DNA of 53,616 bases, from the NCBI GenBank assembly GCA_000770645.1, contig JQID01000036.1:1-53616 (forward strand), in the 5' to 3' direction. The position numbers and the translations under genes were made by a program. Within the stretch, counting starts at the first letter, position 1. Each line of letters opens with the position of its first letter. The notes below the pieces were generated by a model. It searched no databases. It saw nothing but the letters and a program-made list of their open reading frames with translations, and had not been told where the DNA came from. This stretch comes from Desulfosporosinus sp. Tol-M (lineage in GTDB: Bacteria > Bacillota > Desulfitobacteriia > Desulfitobacteriales > Desulfitobacteriaceae). Shown here one piece after another: positions 24,737-32,934 of this stretch.

Positions 24737-24834
24737 ATGCGATGTGCGAAGTACGATGTGCGATATGCAAACCATGGAATATGGACCACAAACCACAAAC
24801 CACAAACCACGAACCTCGAACTTCGAATCTCGCA
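24737..24834 (+). repeat. Fourteen consecutive heptamers before the Xaa-Pro peptidase gene
   Basis: 98 bp parse into 14 units in one register. They include ATGCGAT, GTGCGAA, GTACGAT, GTGCGAT, CCACAAA three times, CCACGAA, CCTCGAA, CTTCGAA and TCTCGCA. The run ends exactly at the ribosome site AAGGAGG. Units drift gradually, and several contain the CGAA/CGAT core seen at the other heptamer loci. Confidence 0.85.
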
Positions 24835-24849
24835 AAGGAGGGGTGCATC

Positions 24850-25911
24850 ATTAGTCGGTTACAACGAATGCGTCAACAGATGCACAAAGAAAGAGTTGAT
24901 GCTTATGTGGTTATTCGCCCGGAGAATGGACGGTATCTGAGCGGGTTTACAGGTGGGGAAGCAACCCTGTATATCACCACAGAAAAGGCCTTCCTGCTGA
25001 CGGATTTCCGTTACATAGAACAGGCAAAAGGTGAGGCTCCTGGATTTGAAATCATTAAGACGGGATATAACCACTTTATATCGTTAGCGGAAACCGGGCG
25101 ACAAGCTCAGCGGGTTGGCTTTGAAGGAGACTTTGTCACCTATGAGAACTTCGGGAAACTAAAGAATGCCTTCCCACAAGCGGAACTTCATTCTCTACCC
25201 AATCTTGTTAATGATTTGCGCTCAGTAAAGGATCAGACGGAGATTAAGATACTTCGTAGGGCCGTAGCAATTGCCGATGACGCTTTTGCTAGCGTCTTAA
25301 AGTCGATTGAAATAGGTCAGACGGAAGAGGAGATTGGGATTGACTTGGAATATTCCATGCGCCGGGCTGGGGCAAGTGGAGGTTCTTTTGAATTTATCGT
25401 GGCTTCGGGCGTCCGTTCGGGCTTACCCCACGGCACGGCCAGTTCAAAGAAGATTCGGTTAGGCGAGTTCCTGATGATGGATTTCGGAGCAGTCTATCAG
25501 GGCTACTGCTCCGATATAACACGGACAGTGTTTTTGGGCGAACCGGAGGACAAGCACCGGGAAGTTTATGAGGTCGTCCTGGCAGCCCAGCGGGCAGGGA
25601 TTGCAGCGGTCGCACCGGGACGAACCGGAAAAGAAGTAGATGCGGCAGCCCGGAAAATCATTGAAGAGGCCGGCTATGGCGCTTACTTTGGACATGGCTT
25701 GGGACACTCCGTGGGGTTGAATATTCATGAGGGACCAAGCCTGAATATGCGGGAAGAGCGCGTGCTTGAACCGGACATGGTCATTACTATTGAACCGGGC
25801 ATTTATATCCCGGATTGGGGCGGCGTCAGGATTGAAGACATTGTTTTAGTGACCGAAAATGGTTGCGAAGTCTTGACACAAGCACCAAAAGAACTCATTA
25901 TCCTTGAGTGA
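24850..25911 (+). CDS. Xaa-Pro aminopeptidase (M24 family)
   Basis: Metallopeptidase releasing N-terminal residues before proline. The creatinase-like N-domain has PENGRYLSGFTGG. The pita-bread domain carries the five metal ligands: DFGAVYQGYCSDITRT (two Asp), GHGLGHSVGLNIHEGP (His), VITIEPGIY (Glu) and GVRIEDIV (Glu). The ribosome site AAGGAGGGG at 24835-24843 has no ATG, GTG or TTG at usable distance. An in-frame ATT at 24850 is correctly spaced and gives ISRLQRMRQQM and a family-typical 353 residues. ATG 24868 is the conservative start but lies 24 bases away. It sits upstream of efp, as in many Firmicutes. Confidence 0.92.
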   Translation: MSRLQRMRQQMHKERVDAYVVIRPENGRYLSGFTGGEATLYITTEKAFLLTDFRYIEQAKGEAPGFEIIKTGYNHFISLAETGRQAQRVGFEGDFVTYENFGKLKNAFPQAELHSLPNLVNDLRSVKDQTEIKILRRAVAIADDAFASVLKSIEIGQTEEEIGIDLEYSMRRAGASGGSFEFIVASGVRSGLPHGTASSKKIRLGEFLMMDFGAVYQGYCSDITRTVFLGEPEDKHREVYEVVLAAQRAGIAAVAPGRTGKEVDAAARKIIEEAGYGAYFGHGLGHSVGLNIHEGPSLNMREERVLEPDMVITIEPGIYIPDWGGVRIEDIVLVTENGCEVLTQAPKELIILE

Positions 25912-25920
25912 AGCAAAAGG

Positions 25921-25948
25921 CCCTTCTAAGGATTTGACATTAGAAGGG
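25921..25948 (+). other. Hairpin between peptidase gene and efp
   Basis: Perfect 9-bp arms CCCTTCTAA and TTAGAAGGG are separated by 10 bases. There is no T-tract, so this is more likely an mRNA-processing or stability element within the peptidase-efp transcript than a terminator. Confidence 0.5.
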
Positions 25949-25990
25949 AGAAGTAAACCAGACTAGAATATTAGGGGGAAAAAGGCATTT

Positions 25991-26548
25991 ATGATATCTA
26001 CAAACGATTTTAAGACAGGTGTAACAATACAAATAGACGGTGATGTTTTTTCGGTGGTTGATTTCCAACATGTTAAACCGGGTAAAGGGGCGGCCTTTGT
26101 CCGCACTAAGTTGAAAAACGTGAAAACGGGCGGAGTTATAGAACGGAAGTTTAATGCCGGAGAAAAGGTAGCGAAGGCCCACGTTGAGCGCCGGGATATG
26201 GATTACCTTTATAAAGACGGAGAACACTTCGTAGTTATGGACAAGGAAACTTATGAACAAATATCTCTGACGGCGGAGCAAATTGGGGACGGGGTTAAGT
26301 GGCTGAAAGAAAATATGACCTTAGGGGTACTCTTTTTTGATACCCAGGTTATCGGCGCCGATGTGCCAAATACTGTCCAACTTGTCGTTGCCGCTACCGA
26401 ACCGGGCGTAAAAGGGGATACGGCGACCGGCGGCTCAAAACCCGCAACTTTGGAAACCGGTGCGGTGGTACAAGTTCCTTTCTTTGTTAATGAAGGGGAT
26501 GTGCTGATCATTGATACCAGGACAGGAAACTATGTTCAACGTGCCTAG
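25991..26548 (+). CDS. efp: Translation elongation factor P
   Basis: Ribosome-binding factor that relieves stalling at polyproline. Three beta domains are present: an N-terminal KOW-like domain with [16 protein letters not shown], whose Lys in PGKG is the residue at the tip that is modified in many bacteria; a middle OB domain; and a C-terminal OB domain with [19 protein letters not shown] and [14 protein letters not shown]. At 185 residues it is the canonical length. The proline-rich stalk protein at position 22 is one plausible EF-P client. The gene closes the aro/pil/peptidase block. Confidence 0.96.
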   Translation: MISTNDFKTGVTIQIDGDVFSVVDFQHVKPGKGAAFVRTKLKNVKTGGVIERKFNAGEKVAKAHVERRDMDYLYKDGEHFVVMDKETYEQISLTAEQIGDGVKWLKENMTLGVLFFDTQVIGADVPNTVQLVVAATEPGVKGDTATGGSKPATLETGAVVQVPFFVNEGDVLIIDTRTGNYVQRA

Positions 26549-26944
26549 TTCTACTGCAAAATCAGTTCATTAATAATAATCATTGTTCATACGGATTTAT
26601 ACTATATTTTGGACCTTTTTAGGCTGAATTTTTGGCCAATTTATCGAGTGTGAAACTTCAGGGGTTATGCTATACTAAAAGAAATTAGGAACAAGGGGCT
26701 ATTTATTTATCTTGGTGAATTATCGAAAATTGGGTTTAGGAATCGCAGAATTATGCAAGCCGAAGTTAATGGACGAAAAGAGTGAGGATCAACCACAGTG
26801 GTTTGCCCTTTGCAGTTGTCTGTTCGGCATGGGTGTTGTCTCGTGAGGCAAAGGTATGAGTTGTATAAGCAAACAAGGAAAAAAGAAAATTTGTCGAAGC
26901 ACTAGTCGAAGCACTATATGAAGTAAGAGGGATGATATGCAAAG
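26549..26944 (+). other. 396-bp gap with possible promoter and structured RNA
   Basis: No convincing protein frame. A -10-like TATACT lies at 26671-26676 (with TATGCT overlapping). Downstream are a small inverted repeat AACCACAGTGGTT at 26791-26803 and matching arms CCTTTGC (26807-26813) and GCAAAGG (26848-26854) that could close a stem-loop with a 34-base loop. A non-coding RNA is possible but no family was recognised. Confidence 0.3.
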
Positions 26945-27484
26945 ATGATAGTTACACTAAATGGAAAAACGCCTAAAATTCATCCGGATGCTTTTATTGC
27001 GCCAAATGCTACGATAATTGGCGATGTAGAGGTGGAAGCAGGGGCCAACATTTGGTTTGGGGCGCAAATCCGTGGTGATAACGGCTCGATTCATATCGGG
27101 GCCCGTGCCAGTATTCAAGATAATGTGGTGATCCATGTCGCGCCGGGCGGGAAAACGATCATCGAATCTGATGTGCTTGTCGGGCACGGGGCAGTGGTAC
27201 ACGGTTGTACGCTTAAAAAGGGTTGCTTTATCGGGATTAATTCCGTAGTCCTGGATAATGCTGTCGTTGGCGAAAAAGCGATGGTTGCCGCGTTGAGTTT
27301 GGTACTGCACAACTGTGAAATACCGGCTCGTCATGTGGCTGTCGGGGCACCGGCTCAAGTTAAAAAGGAAATTTCCGGTGAGTCTTTGAGAGTAGTCGAA
27401 TTGGGGCCTGTCTTATATGCCGAAAATTCACAAATCTATCGGGAGCAAGGAATCGGCTTGCCCGGACAAGCAGAGCAGATTTGA
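26945..27484 (+). CDS. Gamma-class carbonic anhydrase-like hexapeptide-repeat protein
   Basis: Left-handed beta-helix protein of 179 residues, PaaY/YrdA/CaiE type. Hexapeptide repeats run from about residue 15 to 130 (IGDVEVEAGANIWFGAQIRG). The three zinc-ligand histidines are IHVAPGG, VGHGAVVHG and the second His in the latter. DNVVIHV holds the conserved Gln-Asn-like site. A C-terminal helix follows. Such trimers often have carbonic anhydrase activity, but some are acyltransferase-like or of unknown activity. It is monocistronic; a bidirectional terminator follows. Confidence 0.85.
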   Translation: MIVTLNGKTPKIHPDAFIAPNATIIGDVEVEAGANIWFGAQIRGDNGSIHIGARASIQDNVVIHVAPGGKTIIESDVLVGHGAVVHGCTLKKGCFIGINSVVLDNAVVGEKAMVAALSLVLHNCEIPARHVAVGAPAQVKKEISGESLRVVELGPVLYAENSQIYREQGIGLPGQAEQI

Positions 27485-27524
27485 ACCTGTTTGTGGAACA
27501 AACAGCCGGGGATAGTTGAATCAT

Positions 27525-27582
27525 AAAAAATATGCGTTGATGAGAATATTATAATCTTCTCTACCAACGCATTAAATATTTT
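27525..27582 (+). terminator. Bidirectional terminator between convergent genes
   Basis: AAAAAA at 27525, an 8-bp stem ATGCGTTG/CAACGCAT, an inner stem GAGAA/TTCTC and TTTT at 27579-27582. It serves the carbonic anhydrase gene from the left and the DUF2935 gene from the right. A second small perfect stem CTGTTTGT/ACAAACAG lies at 27487-27505. Confidence 0.75.
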
Positions 27583-27688
27583 GCTCATCAAATTCTTAAA
27601 CATTGGAGGGCCAGCACTCTTGTGAATCTTGTGAATAAGGTCCACAGCCTATAAAATGTCAGATTGTTGAATATAATATGGCGGAGGG

Positions 27689-28612
27689 TTACTGTAACCG
27701 TCTGTTAAACTTGTGGAGTAGTCTCAGATAATGGTTTGCTTCCCGGAGTACATGATCCCCTAACAAGGGCACGATAATTGCTTTAATTTTACATTGGATT
27801 AAACCTTCAGTACCCGCTCTCTTAAAATCTCTGAGACCAACTGTAGCCTTGTAGGTTTTACTGCTGAGTTGTGGTAAGATAGTCGTCTGTTCTGTCATTG
27901 TCATGGCCTGCTCAGAGAGCGCATCGAATACTTTCCCGTAACGGTTGGCCGTATCAAAAAGGGCATCTTCAGTGGGGTCTAACAAACCTCTGATAAATTT
28001 TGCATGTTCAGCCATTTGACGATTCCAAAATTTCTCTTGCGCGATGATATCCTCGATGATATTTACTTCTTGGCGGGTTTGTAACTGATGCAGTGTCTTT
28101 AAATATAAATGCGCTTCCCGCAGAATATGTCTGACCAGCAAGGGGTAATTAAACGTAAAAATTTTGCAGCTTAAGATGTCTTGAAGGAGCTGGGATTTGT
28201 AGTCAGCCAAGACGGTCACTGCCGTTATCGCCTTTTGGTTCAGGGCTGATATCTGATCGACTAACAAGGAGCTTGGGGCTGGATTTCTATCTAAAGAGAG
28301 TTCCATATTAGTCAGTTCCGTGTCAAGCTGGATGCCGGTATAGAATTCTGTAGCTCGTTCGGCATCACAGGTGAAATTTGTTACTATTTCCCCTGAGGAA
28401 AAAACTTCAGGACTGATAACCCCATCGGCAAGCATTATGGTTTCCGCGAGTAACGTAGTCAATTCACACCTAAGGGCATCGGCCTGCTGGGCCAGGGATT
28501 GATCCTTGGGACTGAAGGCCGCTTCCAGGAAAAAAGCATGTTCTTTCATGATCCGCATAAAGAAAAGGTTAAGTTCAAGGGATTGTCGAATATACTCTTC
28601 ATTTGATAACAT
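27689..28612 (-). CDS. DUF2935 protein
   Basis: Helical cytoplasmic protein of 307 residues with two similar halves, each with the pattern of DUF2935. The first half holds EYIRQSLELNLFFMRIMKEHAFFLEAAF, split here only for description, with a His/Glu pair (KEHAFF). The second half holds FWNRQMAEHAKFIRGLLDP with a similar AEHAKF. The paired E-H motifs in four-helix bundles resemble ferritin or hemerythrin-like metal sites; binding is inference. The start is set by AAGGGGGTA upstream. The family is common in spore-forming Firmicutes, function unknown. Confidence 0.85.
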   Translation of the reverse strand: MLSNEEYIRQSLELNLFFMRIMKEHAFFLEAAFSPKDQSLAQQADALRCELTTLLAETIMLADGVISPEVFSSGEIVTNFTCDAERATEFYTGIQLDTELTNMELSLDRNPAPSSLLVDQISALNQKAITAVTVLADYKSQLLQDILSCKIFTFNYPLLVRHILREAHLYLKTLHQLQTRQEVNIIEDIIAQEKFWNRQMAEHAKFIRGLLDPTEDALFDTANRYGKVFDALSEQAMTMTEQTTILPQLSSKTYKATVGLRDFKRAGTEGLIQCKIKAIIVPLLGDHVLREANHYLRLLHKFNRRLQ

Positions 28613-28764
28613 AAGAAATACCCCCTTGTTTTATTATATAGGTATTCATATATATGCAAACTCCGATCGAATTATCGTAGTTAAGTACTGATCCATAGTT
28701 ATTATTCCAGGTGGAAAAGTACGCGCCGGTCTACTGCGAAATTGAGAAAAATGGAGGCCAAGGC

Positions 28765-31068
28765 ATGGGAAAGACACTTATAGTAGCTGAAAAGCCGTCT
28801 CAAGCTCGTGAATATGGCGCGGCCTTAGGAGTTCGGGGTAAAAAGGACGGGTACCTGGAAAATGAGCAATATGTGATCACATGGTGCTACGGCCACCTTT
28901 TAGAGCTGGAGCGCCCGGAAGCGTATATGGACCTTGAGCGGGTGGGGAAGCGTTGGAGTTTAAACCGTTTGCCGGTTTTACCCGGCTTAAACGTATTTCG
29001 CCGGGTGGTTAAATCCGGGGCGCTTAAACAATATCAAGTGATTCAACGCTGGTTAAAGTCAACGGAAATCGAAGAAGTTATTTGTGGAACGGACGCTGAT
29101 CGTGAAGGACAGTTACTTTTTCAGGAAGTTTGGGACGCTGCCAAGTGCAGTAAACCCTTGTCCAGGCTGTGGATTTCCTCATTGACAACCGCGGCGATAC
29201 GGGAAGGTTTGAAGTGTCTTCGTTCTGCAGAATCAGTGGCTGGACTGGCGGCAGCAGGGCACGGACGAGCATTTGCGGACTGGGATTTCGGCATGAATCT
29301 GACGGAAGGGTTTACAGCCTTGTTTGGGAGCTTTGATGCTGTCCGAAAAAAGCCTAATGTCATTTCGATTGGGAGGGTGCAGACCCCGACCCTGGCTCTG
29401 ATTGCAGAGAGAGAATGGGAGATTGAACGTTTTGTTGCCCAACCTTACTTTGAAGTGCGGGCTGAGTTTTGGACAACCACGGGAGAATATCCAGGGAAGT
29501 GGTTTGATCCCGGTGAAGAATCTAAACGGATTACGAGTAGGCAAGACGCCGAAGCTATCGTGGGGAAAACGCAGGGTAAATCAGGAATAATCACAAAAAT
29601 GGAGCAAAAAGATGTGCAGGAACCAGCCCCGCTACTTTTTGATTTGACCTCTCTGACGATAGCAGCCTCCAAAAAACACGGGTTGAGCGCGGAAAAAGTT
29701 CTCCAATTGGCCCAGTCTCTCTATGAGAAAAAGGCGATTACCTATCCTCGTACTGATTGTGCCTACTTAGCGGAGGATCTTGCGCCGAAGCTGCCTGAAC
29801 ATCTGCAGGCAGTTCGTCAAGAACCCTACACGAATCTGGTGGATGAAGCAGGTCTATTGGGGGTGCCTAAAGGTAAACGCGTGATCAATACGATCACTGC
29901 CCATCATGCTATCATTCCGACCACAGAGAAAGTCGCTATTGAGAGACTAACGAGTGAGGAACAGAAACTATATGACTTGATCGTTCGCCGTTTCCTGGCC
30001 GTTTGGTTTCCTCCTGCTCGGTATCACCAGACCGATGTGGTCACTGAGATTGAGGGTGAATCCTTTCGCACAAAAGGTAAGGTCCTGCTGAGTCCAGGCT
30101 GGAAGATAGTGTACGGCCAGGATGAAACTGAGGATGGGGTTGTCCGTAAAACCAGGAAGAAGGATGACCGTGAGCAGGCAGATGAGGAGAACGCAGTTCT
30201 TCCGCCCTTGAGTAAGGGAGAGAATGTGCGGACGGAGCGTGTTTTTTGCGAAGAAAAGGCCACCAAACCACCCAAGCGCTTTACCCAGGGAGACCTTCTG
30301 AAAGCCATGGAAGGCGCAGGCAAACAGATTGATGATGAGCTGCTGCGCCAACAATTGAAAGGGAAAGGGTTGGGCACGGTGGCGACCCGACCGGCTATTA
30401 TCGAAAGTCTTATAGACAGGGGGTACATCCTTCAGGAGCAAAGGACCCTGAAACCCACAGCGAAAGGCTCTGAACTCATTCGTCTGATCAAGGAAAAGCT
30501 CCCTCAGGCCCAACTCCTGATCAGTGCGGAAATGACAGGCCAGATGGAGTTTAATCTTTCTAAAGTCGAAAAAGGAGAATTGACGATCGAACAATATATG
30601 GCGGACGTAGAGGAGGCCATTGGTCGGATAATTGGGGAACTACGGTCCTTTGAACACAACCACGGTAAAACCCCTTTAGCTCAGGCACCTTCAAAAAAAG
30701 CTCAAGGATCAACTAACAAGAAGAAGCCGGTCAAAAAAGCGGGCGAGAATGGTGATCAGACACAGGATACTGCCTCAGAGGAACAGGTTAAAGTGTTGGG
30801 GACCTGTCCTAAGTGCGGCGGAGAGGTGATCGAAGGGCAGAAGGGGTTTGGCTGCGGTAATTGGCGGGAAGGATGCCGCTTTGTAATATGGAAAACTCCA
30901 ATTTGTGGAAAGTCGCTTTCTCCGAATCAGATAAAAAGCCTTCTGAAGAAAGGGAAAACTCCACTGATTAAAGGCTTTAAATCTAAATCCGGCAAAACAT
31001 TCTCAGCTTATTTGATTTGGGAAGATCCAACCGAAGCAAAATTGAAATTTGAGTTTTGGAAAGAATGA
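28765..31068 (+). CDS. topB: DNA topoisomerase III (type IA)
   Basis: Relaxes and decatenates DNA by single-strand passage. It begins KTLIVAEKPSQAREYG, a Toprim glutamate site, with CGTDADREGQLLFQEVW as the DxD metal motif. The catalytic Tyr lies in AITYPRTDCAYL (about residue 327). A RPAIIESLIDRGYI helix-turn-helix and a final TopoIII repeat follow. A Lys-rich linker precedes a C-terminal zinc-like segment with CPKCGGEVIEGQKGFGCGN. ATG 28765 fits GGAGG at 28752-28756, giving 767 residues. It is next to a DEAD-box gene (26 bp gap), so the two are probably co-transcribed. Confidence 0.94.
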   Translation: MGKTLIVAEKPSQAREYGAALGVRGKKDGYLENEQYVITWCYGHLLELERPEAYMDLERVGKRWSLNRLPVLPGLNVFRRVVKSGALKQYQVIQRWLKSTEIEEVICGTDADREGQLLFQEVWDAAKCSKPLSRLWISSLTTAAIREGLKCLRSAESVAGLAAAGHGRAFADWDFGMNLTEGFTALFGSFDAVRKKPNVISIGRVQTPTLALIAEREWEIERFVAQPYFEVRAEFWTTTGEYPGKWFDPGEESKRITSRQDAEAIVGKTQGKSGIITKMEQKDVQEPAPLLFDLTSLTIAASKKHGLSAEKVLQLAQSLYEKKAITYPRTDCAYLAEDLAPKLPEHLQAVRQEPYTNLVDEAGLLGVPKGKRVINTITAHHAIIPTTEKVAIERLTSEEQKLYDLIVRRFLAVWFPPARYHQTDVVTEIEGESFRTKGKVLLSPGWKIVYGQDETEDGVVRKTRKKDDREQADEENAVLPPLSKGENVRTERVFCEEKATKPPKRFTQGDLLKAMEGAGKQIDDELLRQQLKGKGLGTVATRPAIIESLIDRGYILQEQRTLKPTAKGSELIRLIKEKLPQAQLLISAEMTGQMEFNLSKVEKGELTIEQYMADVEEAIGRIIGELRSFEHNHGKTPLAQAPSKKAQGSTNKKKPVKKAGENGDQTQDTASEEQVKVLGTCPKCGGEVIEGQKGFGCGNWREGCRFVIWKTPICGKSLSPNQIKSLLKKGKTPLIKGFKSKSGKTFSAYLIWEDPTEAKLKFEFWKE

Positions 31069-31094
31069 GTTTGGGAGAAGGATGGAGATAAGCA

Positions 31095-32243
31095 ATGCAA
31101 ACAGCATTTGACCAATTCGGACTCGACGAATCTTTAGTTGCAGCTTTGAAACGGGAAGGTATCGTGGAGCCTACAGCGATCCAAGTACAAACGATCCCTT
31201 TTATCCTGGAAACTCGGGATGTTGTGGGGCAATCGGAATCGGGTACTGGTAAAACACTGGCCTATCTTCTCCCGATTTTTCAGAAGATTGATACTTTGAA
31301 GAGAGAAACGCAAGCTATGATTCTTACTCCGACGCATGAACTGGCTATCCAGATTCAACGAGTAATTGAAATTTTGGCTTGTAATTCTGGTTTAGCAGTT
31401 ACATCGGCGGCAATCATAGGGAATGTAAATATCACGCGGCAAATAGAAAAACTAAAGGAAAAACCGCATATTATTGTGGGTTCCAGCGGTCGAATCCTTG
31501 AGCTCATCCAAAAGAAGAAAATCTCATCACAAACAATCAAGACGATGGTTCTTGATGAGGCGGATCGTTTACTTGATGAAAATAATTCACAGACTGTTAA
31601 GGCGGTTATCAAGACAACATTAAGTAGGACACAGCTTTTATTATTTTCGGCAACCTTACCCCCAGTTACCTTGCAACAGGCTTCGGAACTCTTAAAAAAT
31701 CCGGAAGTTGTTCGGGTTACGGATAAGATCATGATTGCCACGACCATTTCGCATATGTATTTTTTAGCTGAACAAAGAGATAAAATTGAAGTTCTCAGAA
31801 AGCTGGTTCGGATGATTATCCCCCCACGGGCGGTAATCTTTATTAATAAAAGTGAAGAAATTGAAAAAACGGTGGAAAAACTTAAATTTCACGGCTTGGA
31901 AGCAGAAGGTATCTACGGAGGGGCGAGCAAGATTAACCGCAGGAAAGCGATGGATAAATTTAAAAGTGGAAAGATAAGCTTGCTGGTGGCTTCGGACCTG
32001 GCTGCCAGAGGGCTGGATATCAAAGGGATCACCCATATCTTTAATCTCGATCTACCTGAAGATCCGGGGCTTTATCTTCATCGGGTGGGAAGAACAGGCA
32101 GGGCTGGAGAAAGCGGTACAGCTATATCCATTGTGAACTTCAAAGAGGCTCCTTATATAAAAAGGCTGGCAGGCATGTTCGAAATAAGCATTAACCATAA
32201 GGAGATGTACCAAGGAAAAATAGTTGACCCAAGAATAAGATGA
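31095..32243 (+). CDS. DEAD-box RNA helicase
   Basis: All superfamily-2 motifs are in order: the Q motif (PTAIQVQTIPFIL), SESGTGKT (I), PTHELAIQ (Ia), DEADRLL (II), SATLP (III), VIFINKSEE (IV), SDLAARGLDIKGI (V) and HRVGRTGRAG (VI). At 382 residues it is a minimal two-domain helicase without the C-terminal RNA-binding extension of DbpA or CshA. It probably remodels RNA in the cold or in ribosome assembly. It follows topB on the same transcript. Confidence 0.93.
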   Translation: MQTAFDQFGLDESLVAALKREGIVEPTAIQVQTIPFILETRDVVGQSESGTGKTLAYLLPIFQKIDTLKRETQAMILTPTHELAIQIQRVIEILACNSGLAVTSAAIIGNVNITRQIEKLKEKPHIIVGSSGRILELIQKKKISSQTIKTMVLDEADRLLDENNSQTVKAVIKTTLSRTQLLLFSATLPPVTLQQASELLKNPEVVRVTDKIMIATTISHMYFLAEQRDKIEVLRKLVRMIIPPRAVIFINKSEEIEKTVEKLKFHGLEAEGIYGGASKINRRKAMDKFKSGKISLLVASDLAARGLDIKGITHIFNLDLPEDPGLYLHRVGRTGRAGESGTAISIVNFKEAPYIKRLAGMFEISINHKEMYQGKIVDPRIR

Positions 32244-32388
32244 TTGTGCATTTGCACTTCGCCCGGAACAAGACTCCCATCAAGATCTTGCCGACAGTAA
32301 AGAACTTAAGTTGGAAGAGTACAAATTGCGTCCGTTATCAAACCGTATTAAAGAATCCGATGCACGTTTGTTTTCTCCGCTCTTATAG
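32239..32388 (+). pseudogene. C-terminal remnant of a cardiolipin synthase-like gene
   Basis: A 49-codon frame starting right at the helicase stop, with no start codon. It reads QDLADSKELKLEEYKLRP, then NRIKESDARLFSPLL and a stop. The pattern of DL-S, E-E-R, RI-E and a terminal RLFSPLL is the one seen at the C-termini of bacterial cardiolipin synthases. The remaining 90% of the gene is absent, so this is a deletion scar. The identification rests on pattern memory, not on alignment. Confidence 0.45.
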
Positions 32389-32632
32389 CTATCGGCTGCA
32401 TTCTTAAATTCCTAATCCTAACTAATTGATTTACACCAAAAAAGCCGGTTGCTGCAGGGGAAAATATAATTAGCAATTATGACATAATATGCCAATGAAA
32501 TTTATCGAAAATTAAGTCTGCTTTACGATATTTTCTAATTATGAATATTGACTCAATAAGAATTTAATGTTAGTCTTATGTAGGATAAGTTGTCCAAAAG
32601 TGGGAGGCTTTCAGGCGAACGGTAACCCTTGG
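32389..32632. other. AT-rich gap without gene
   Basis: No frame, hairpin or promoter could be supported here. It lies between two gene remnants and is probably decayed sequence. Confidence 0.4.
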
Positions 32633-32890
32633 TCAGGGGGGCAGGAGAAACGTTCCCTTCGTTAAGGAAGCAAGCTTTTCATAGCAGGATAACTGACGAA
32701 AAAAGTCGAATTTCATGATCTTTGCTACCTGGGCCGTCATATTGAGGGCTACGATGCTCCAAGGGAACTTCTTAAAGCTGTTCCAGGTGCAGAACTGGTA
32801 GCTATCTGCAGCTAGCTGATTTATGGGCTGGTTACATGGAGATACCAATTCCTTGGTTTTCAGGGAGGTGTCCAAGATAGATTTTCTCAT
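32633..32890 (-). pseudogene. Protein-like fragment, possible transposase remnant
   Basis: An 85-residue minus-strand frame with a protein-like hydrophobic core (FKKFPWSIVALNMTAQVAK) and YEKLASLTKGTFLLPP at its end. This resembles the C-terminus of a larger protein, possibly a DDE transposase. No ribosome site precedes its ATG. It occupies the region just before etfB. The opposite strand also has a short protein-like frame here, so the assignment is weak. Confidence 0.3.
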
Positions 32891-32934
32891 TAAATGTCTT
32901 TTGAGCAGACTAGGAAAAGTTAGGAGGAGAAAGC

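Noticed and set aside
21197..24834. CRISPR-like repeats
   Set aside because: Units are 7 bp and contiguous without spacers; no cas gene is present.
29968..30594. 208-residue minus-strand frame
   Set aside because: It is opposite the topoisomerase III core, has no recognisable motif and no ribosome site.
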